The translations under genes and the position numbers were made by a program. The notes under the pieces are model-generated. The model was not told the origin of the DNA and did no database searches. It worked only from the letters and a program-made list of their open reading frames with translations. This document shows positions 5,197-5,605 of a DNA stretch of 5,605 nucleotides, in pieces (the stretch's first letter is position 1; each line of letters begins with the position of its first letter). The stretch is from contig CALKJX010000185.1 of NCBI GenBank assembly GCA_937995555.1, positions 1-5,605 on the forward strand, given 5' to 3'. Origin of the DNA: an uncultured Elioraea sp. GTDB taxonomy: Bacteria; Pseudomonadota; Alphaproteobacteria; Acetobacterales; Acetobacteraceae.

Positions 5197-5605
5197 CTAC
5201 CGCGCCGCGTCGAACCCCATCTGCCAGAAGCGCGCCTCCAACCGACACGCGGCCTCGAAGGTGCGCACCAGCTCGCCCCGGCGCGCCTCGGCCCCGCGCG
5301 CTGCGCCCAGTCGATCGAGCCGCGCGATCGCCTCCGCCGCGATGCCCTGGAACTCCGCGCCCCCGTACATCTCCTGCCAGGCGCGATAGGGGTTGCCCTC
5401 GCGCTTGAGCGCCGGATCGGCCGCCATCCGCGCGCCGATCTCGGCATAGCCGATCACGCAGGGTGCCAACGCGACCTCCAGGTCCAGCACGTCGCCGGCC
5501 AGCCCGCGCTCCAGCACATAGCGCGTGTAGGCCATGGTCTCCTCGGCCTCCGCCTCGGACTCCATCGCCGCCTCGTCGATGCCCCAGCCCGCGCAGTACT
5601 GCACA
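5197..5605 (-). CDS. tenA: TenA-family thiamin salvage enzyme (aminopyrimidine aminohydrolase), C-terminal part
   Basis: The last 135 or so residues of a TenA/thiaminase II protein are present, ending with TAG at 5199-5197. The frame is open to the right edge, so the N-terminal portion (about 85-90 residues, given a usual length near 220) lies outside. Family signatures are LAPCVIGYAEIG, with the expected nucleophilic Cys; NPYRAWQEMYGGAEFQ; and the terminal helix ACRLEARFWQMG, whose Glu matches the catalytic C-terminal Glu. The GTG at 5604-5602 is an internal Val codon rather than the start. TenA hydrolyses aminopyrimidine breakdown products of thiamin to the hydroxymethylpyrimidine precursor in the cytoplasm. 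Both recognisable active-site residues are intact. Upstream partners, possibly thiamin or pyrimidine transport genes, are outside the window. It is unrelated to the operon at 691-4628, from which the IS remnant separates it. Confidence 0.9.
   Translation of the reverse strand, partial: VQYCAGWGIDEAAMESEAEAEETMAYTRYVLERGLAGDVLDLEVALAPCVIGYAEIGARMAADPALKREGNPYRAWQEMYGGAEFQGIAAEAIARLDRLGAARGAEARRGELVRTFEAACRLEARFWQMGFDAAR

Noticed and set aside
3837..5447. A single 536-codon minus-strand protein
   Set aside because: Only its middle part matches a transposase. The two ends are antisense to tenA's other frame and to the 191-residue protein gene, so the open frame comes from lost stops and high GC content.
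1..5605. tRNA, rRNA, CRISPR arrays or riboswitches
   Set aside because: I saw no cloverleaf, conserved rRNA segment or spaced direct repeats. Any thiamin riboswitch for tenA would lie off the right edge.

Overview
The window is very GC-rich bacterial DNA. Strong third-position G/C preference, GTG starts, ATGA-type gene overlaps, an AAA-type class III adenylate cyclase and an IS5/IS427-type transposase remnant all suit a high-GC alphaproteobacterium, perhaps Acetobacteraceae or another Rhodospirillales-like lineage. This placement is inference; no rRNA or other marker gene is present.

Layout: (1) Positions 1-519, minus strand: the N-terminal catalytic domain of a class III adenylate cyclase that runs off the left edge. 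(2) 520-690: a divergent intergenic region carrying a perfect CRP-type palindrome, TGTGA-N6-TCACA, eight bases from the cyclase start codon. (3) 691-4628, plus strand: a tight four-gene operon of a cytoplasmic subtilisin-family (S8) protease, a radical SAM/SPASM enzyme, a PqqD-like small protein, and an unrecognised cysteine-free 191-residue protein. Every junction overlaps (ATGA, 26 nt, ATGA). (4) 4629 to about 5150, minus strand: a decayed IS5-family transposase fragment abutting the last operon gene. (5) 5197-5605, minus strand: the C-terminal part of a TenA-family thiamin-salvage enzyme that runs off the right edge.

The operon is the interesting part. A PqqD-like domain normally presents a ribosomally made peptide to a radical SAM/SPASM enzyme, and a protease commonly removes the leader from the modified product. 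The set therefore looks like a peptide or protein maturation system (RiPP-like), but no short precursor peptide is visible. The cysteine-free fourth protein is a candidate substrate or partner. The radical SAM enzyme has a variant SPASM domain with one canonical cysteine replaced by Thr. The protease is a subtilase with an intact Asp/His/Ser triad, a large beta-rich insertion of the kind seen in Csp-type subtilases, and no export signal.

The CRP-type site lies between the cyclase and this operon. It could give the cyclase cAMP feedback control and, by its spacing, could also activate the protease operon.
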